DNA of 5,120 bases from assembly GCA_902773305.1 (NCBI GenBank), contig CACYEB010000233.1, positions 1-5,120 on the forward strand, written 5' to 3'. Source of the DNA: an uncultured Bacteroidia bacterium (GTDB taxonomy: Bacteria; Bacteroidota; Bacteroidia; Bacteroidales; UBA932). The position numbers were made by a program, and so were the translations under genes. The notes below the pieces were generated by a model, which saw only the letters and a program-made list of their open reading frames with translations, did no database searches and was not told the origin of the DNA. Of this stretch, positions 4,298 through 5,120 are shown piece by piece (within the stretch, counting starts at the first letter, position 1; each line of letters begins with the position of its first letter).

Positions 4298-4330
4298 TGA
4301 GAAATTTACAATGCAATTGTTAATTTCTCA
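4298..4330. repeat. 33-bp near-perfect palindrome in control region
   Basis: TGAGAAATT-T-ACAAT, centre GCA, then ATTGT-T-AATTTCTCA. Each arm is 15 bases with one mismatch (T opposite T). It ends 43 bp before the regulator ATG and lies just upstream of the leftward -33. It could be an operator for a dimeric or tetrameric repressor, or a hairpin in the regulator's mRNA leader. The stem is A/T-rich and no T-run follows, so a terminator is unlikely. Confidence 0.65.
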
Positions 4331-4373
4331 CTAAGTAATTGAAAATCAATAACTATTTTTAGAAGAAAAAATT

Positions 4374-4724
4374 ATGCAAACAGATTTACAGCAACAGATA
4401 TCCTCCAATATCCTGAAAATATTGAGAGAGAAGGGTTTATCCCAGGCGGAATTGTCCAGAAGAATTGAAATGGATCCGGCCAGTCTGAGCAAGGTCATTA
4501 ACGGCGAAGCGCAGCTAAAGGTCAACACCTTTTCCAAAATCGCAACGGCGCTTGGAATGTCCGTTGTGGATTTATTGACATTCCCTGACCATTATGTCCC
4601 TATTGCGTCCGGAGAGCAAGAGCCGCTGGAGGCTATTCTCCAGATTCGCCTGCGGAAGGAGAAGAAGAATCAGATCCTGCAGCTCATCTTCGGGGAGCAC
4701 AATCTTGAGATATTAAATAATTAA
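4374..4724 (+). CDS. XRE-family (Cro/CI-type HTH) transcriptional regulator, 116 aa
   Basis: ATG at 4374-4376 after an A-rich leader (AGAAGAAAAAATT), TAA at 4722-4724. Residues 10-69 form an HTH_3/XRE domain: ILKILREKGLSQAELSRRI, with recognition helix around DPASLSKVINGEAQLKVNT, then FSKIATALGMSVVDLL. The C-terminus (80-116: EPLEAILQIRLRKEKKNQIL, QLIFGEHNLEIL) is helical and probably mediates dimerisation. There is no LexA/S24 peptidase domain, so induction by RecA-stimulated self-cleavage is not expected. Its divergent position opposite the leftward gene train and the nearby repeats suggest it is the repressor or switch protein of the element. It is followed 5 nt later by a second gene in the same operon. 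Confidence 0.9.
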   Translation: MQTDLQQQISSNILKILREKGLSQAELSRRIEMDPASLSKVINGEAQLKVNTFSKIATALGMSVVDLLTFPDHYVPIASGEQEPLEAILQIRLRKEKKNQILQLIFGEHNLEILNN

Positions 4725-4729
4725 GGTAT

Positions 4730-4984
4730 ATGTTTATAGAACTTACAGACGTTGACGGCGTCCAGACCTCGGTTCTTATCAACGTGGAAAGCATCCAGCT
4801 TGTCCAGAAGGCAGACGCCGCCGGGGCCGGTGTCTGCGTCACGCACACTATTGCGGAGCGCACCTGTTCAGACTCTGGCACAATACGCGAGGCCGGGCAT
4901 CCTCATGTGGGCCATTTTAAGGAATCCTATGCGTCGGTTCGGCGCGCACTCGCTTCTAACGGCCTGGTTATCAGTGTCTCGTAA
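4730..4984 (+). CDS. hypothetical protein downstream of regulator, 84 aa
   Basis: ATG at 4730-4732 with AAGG just upstream, TAA at 4982-4984. It begins MFIELTDVDGVQTSVLINVE, then SIQLVQKAD, a Cys/Thr/His-rich middle, and GHFKESYASVRRALASNG near the end. The 'mfieLt..dG....iN...I' opening and a late 'vkESy..v...L' helix recall small FlbD-like beta proteins common in Bacteroidetes mobile elements; the middle insertion is longer than usual. Five-nt spacing implies an operon with the regulator, so it may be a partner or antagonist, but this is context only. Confidence 0.75.
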   Translation: MFIELTDVDGVQTSVLINVESIQLVQKADAAGAGVCVTHTIAERTCSDSGTIREAGHPHVGHFKESYASVRRALASNGLVISVS

Positions 4985-5015
4985 CCCTTTGTGCCGGGTC
5001 ATAAACGGGTCAAAT

Positions 5016-5027
5016 TTTGTATAATTG
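5016..5027 (+). promoter_or_regulatory. third copy of operator-like motif TTTGTATAATTG
   Basis: Exact 12-bp match to 4232-4243, on the same strand, about 780 bp away and downstream of the regulator operon. It is preceded by two CGGGTCA direct repeats 11 bp apart (4995-5001, 5006-5012). It probably marks a second regulated promoter for the gene beyond the right edge. Confidence 0.45.
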
Positions 5028-5030
5028 CCT

Positions 5031-5062
5031 CCGAGATTCGGTTATTATTTCTCGAATATCGG
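5031..5062. repeat. 10-bp inverted repeat upstream of promoter-like element
   Basis: CCGAGATTCG (5031-5040) and CGAATATCGG (5053-5062) are inverted with one mismatch across a 12-nt A/T-rich spacer. It ends one base before TACTTTTG. It could be a repressor site over a promoter, or a terminator for the regulator operon (short T4 run downstream). Confidence 0.5.
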
Positions 5063-5063
5063 A

Positions 5064-5071
5064 TACTTTTG
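5064..5071 (+). promoter_or_regulatory. rightward -7-like element TACTTTTG
   Basis: Exact TAnnTTTG match in non-coding sequence after the regulator operon. No good TTTG is seen at the expected upstream spacing, where the inverted repeat lies instead. It could drive the next rightward gene. Confidence 0.35.
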
Positions 5072-5084
5072 ATTGAGATGCGAT

Positions 5085-5120
5085 ATGAATGATGGCGGTC
5101 TAAAATCGAGTCATCCCGAC
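5085..5120 (+). CDS. possible start of next rightward gene (partial)
   Basis: ATG at 5085-5087 opens MNDGGLKSSHPD and stays open to the right edge, 14 nt after the promoter-like TACTTTTG. Twelve codons are too few to judge. Confidence 0.25.
   Translation, partial: MNDGGLKSSHPD

Noticed and set aside
4752..5024. Plus-strand 90-codon frame overlapping the 84-aa gene downstream of the regulator
   Set aside because: Arg/Ser/Pro-rich shadow frame; the 4730 frame has operon spacing and a sensible protein.
1..5120. Genome-wide amber (TAG) recoding as in some gut phages
   Set aside because: Three genes end in TAG, but genes are complete under the standard code, most end in TAA or TGA, and no frame is visibly broken by internal TAG codons.
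1..5120. CRISPR array, tRNA or rRNA
   Set aside because: No regularly spaced repeats, no cloverleaf with a conserved T-loop, and no rRNA-like sequence seen on either strand.

Overview
The window looks like the early/accessory region of a Bacteroidales-type temperate phage or prophage-like element (Bacteroidetes host). Three things point that way. Promoter-like sites match the Bacteroidetes -7 consensus TAnnTTTG. Most starts have A/T-rich leaders instead of Shine-Dalgarno sequences. The gene content is a long leftward train of very small, tightly packed or overlapping ORFs facing a rightward repressor-like HTH gene. Taxonomy and phage status are inferred; no integrase, capsid, terminase or transposase gene is visible.

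Layout. Leftward (minus-strand) genes run from 4185 down to the left edge. First is a two-helix membrane protein (3841-4185). Then comes a chain of small genes that overlap or abut (3563-3844, 3442-3576, 3275-3445, 3034-3282, 2781-3065, 2759-2971), two of which encode cysteine-cluster, probably zinc-binding, mini-proteins. A convincing intrinsic terminator (2706-2737) separates this block from a second leftward block: 2359-2688, a possible 29-aa ORF, 1966-2280, 1742-1960 and 1481-1741. After a 137-bp gap lies a 158-aa protein (867-1343) whose C-terminus resembles the variable end of C-type-lectin-like, diversity-generating-retroelement (DGR) target proteins. A small HTH-like protein (574-789), a 106-aa unknown (167-487) and a partial gene running off the left edge (1-161) follow.

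Rightward, an XRE-family regulator (4374-4724) and an 84-aa unknown protein (4730-4984) form a two-gene operon. The 188-bp region 4186-4373 looks like the control switch. It holds a near-consensus leftward promoter, a rightward TAnnTTTGCA element facing it, two 10-bp direct repeats between them, and a 33-bp near-perfect palindrome upstream of the regulator start. A further exact 12-bp copy of the direct-repeat motif lies at 5016-5027, just past the operon and next to an inverted repeat and another promoter-like element. The XRE protein may therefore control both flanks.

The most interesting points are the putative hypervariable lectin-like protein with no reverse transcriptase in view, the operator/promoter architecture, a terminator-like hairpin inside the first leftward gene whose tail matches that of the intergenic terminator, two 9-nt G/C homopolymers inside small genes, and an out-of-frame overlap of about 190 bp that suggests a frameshifted gene end.
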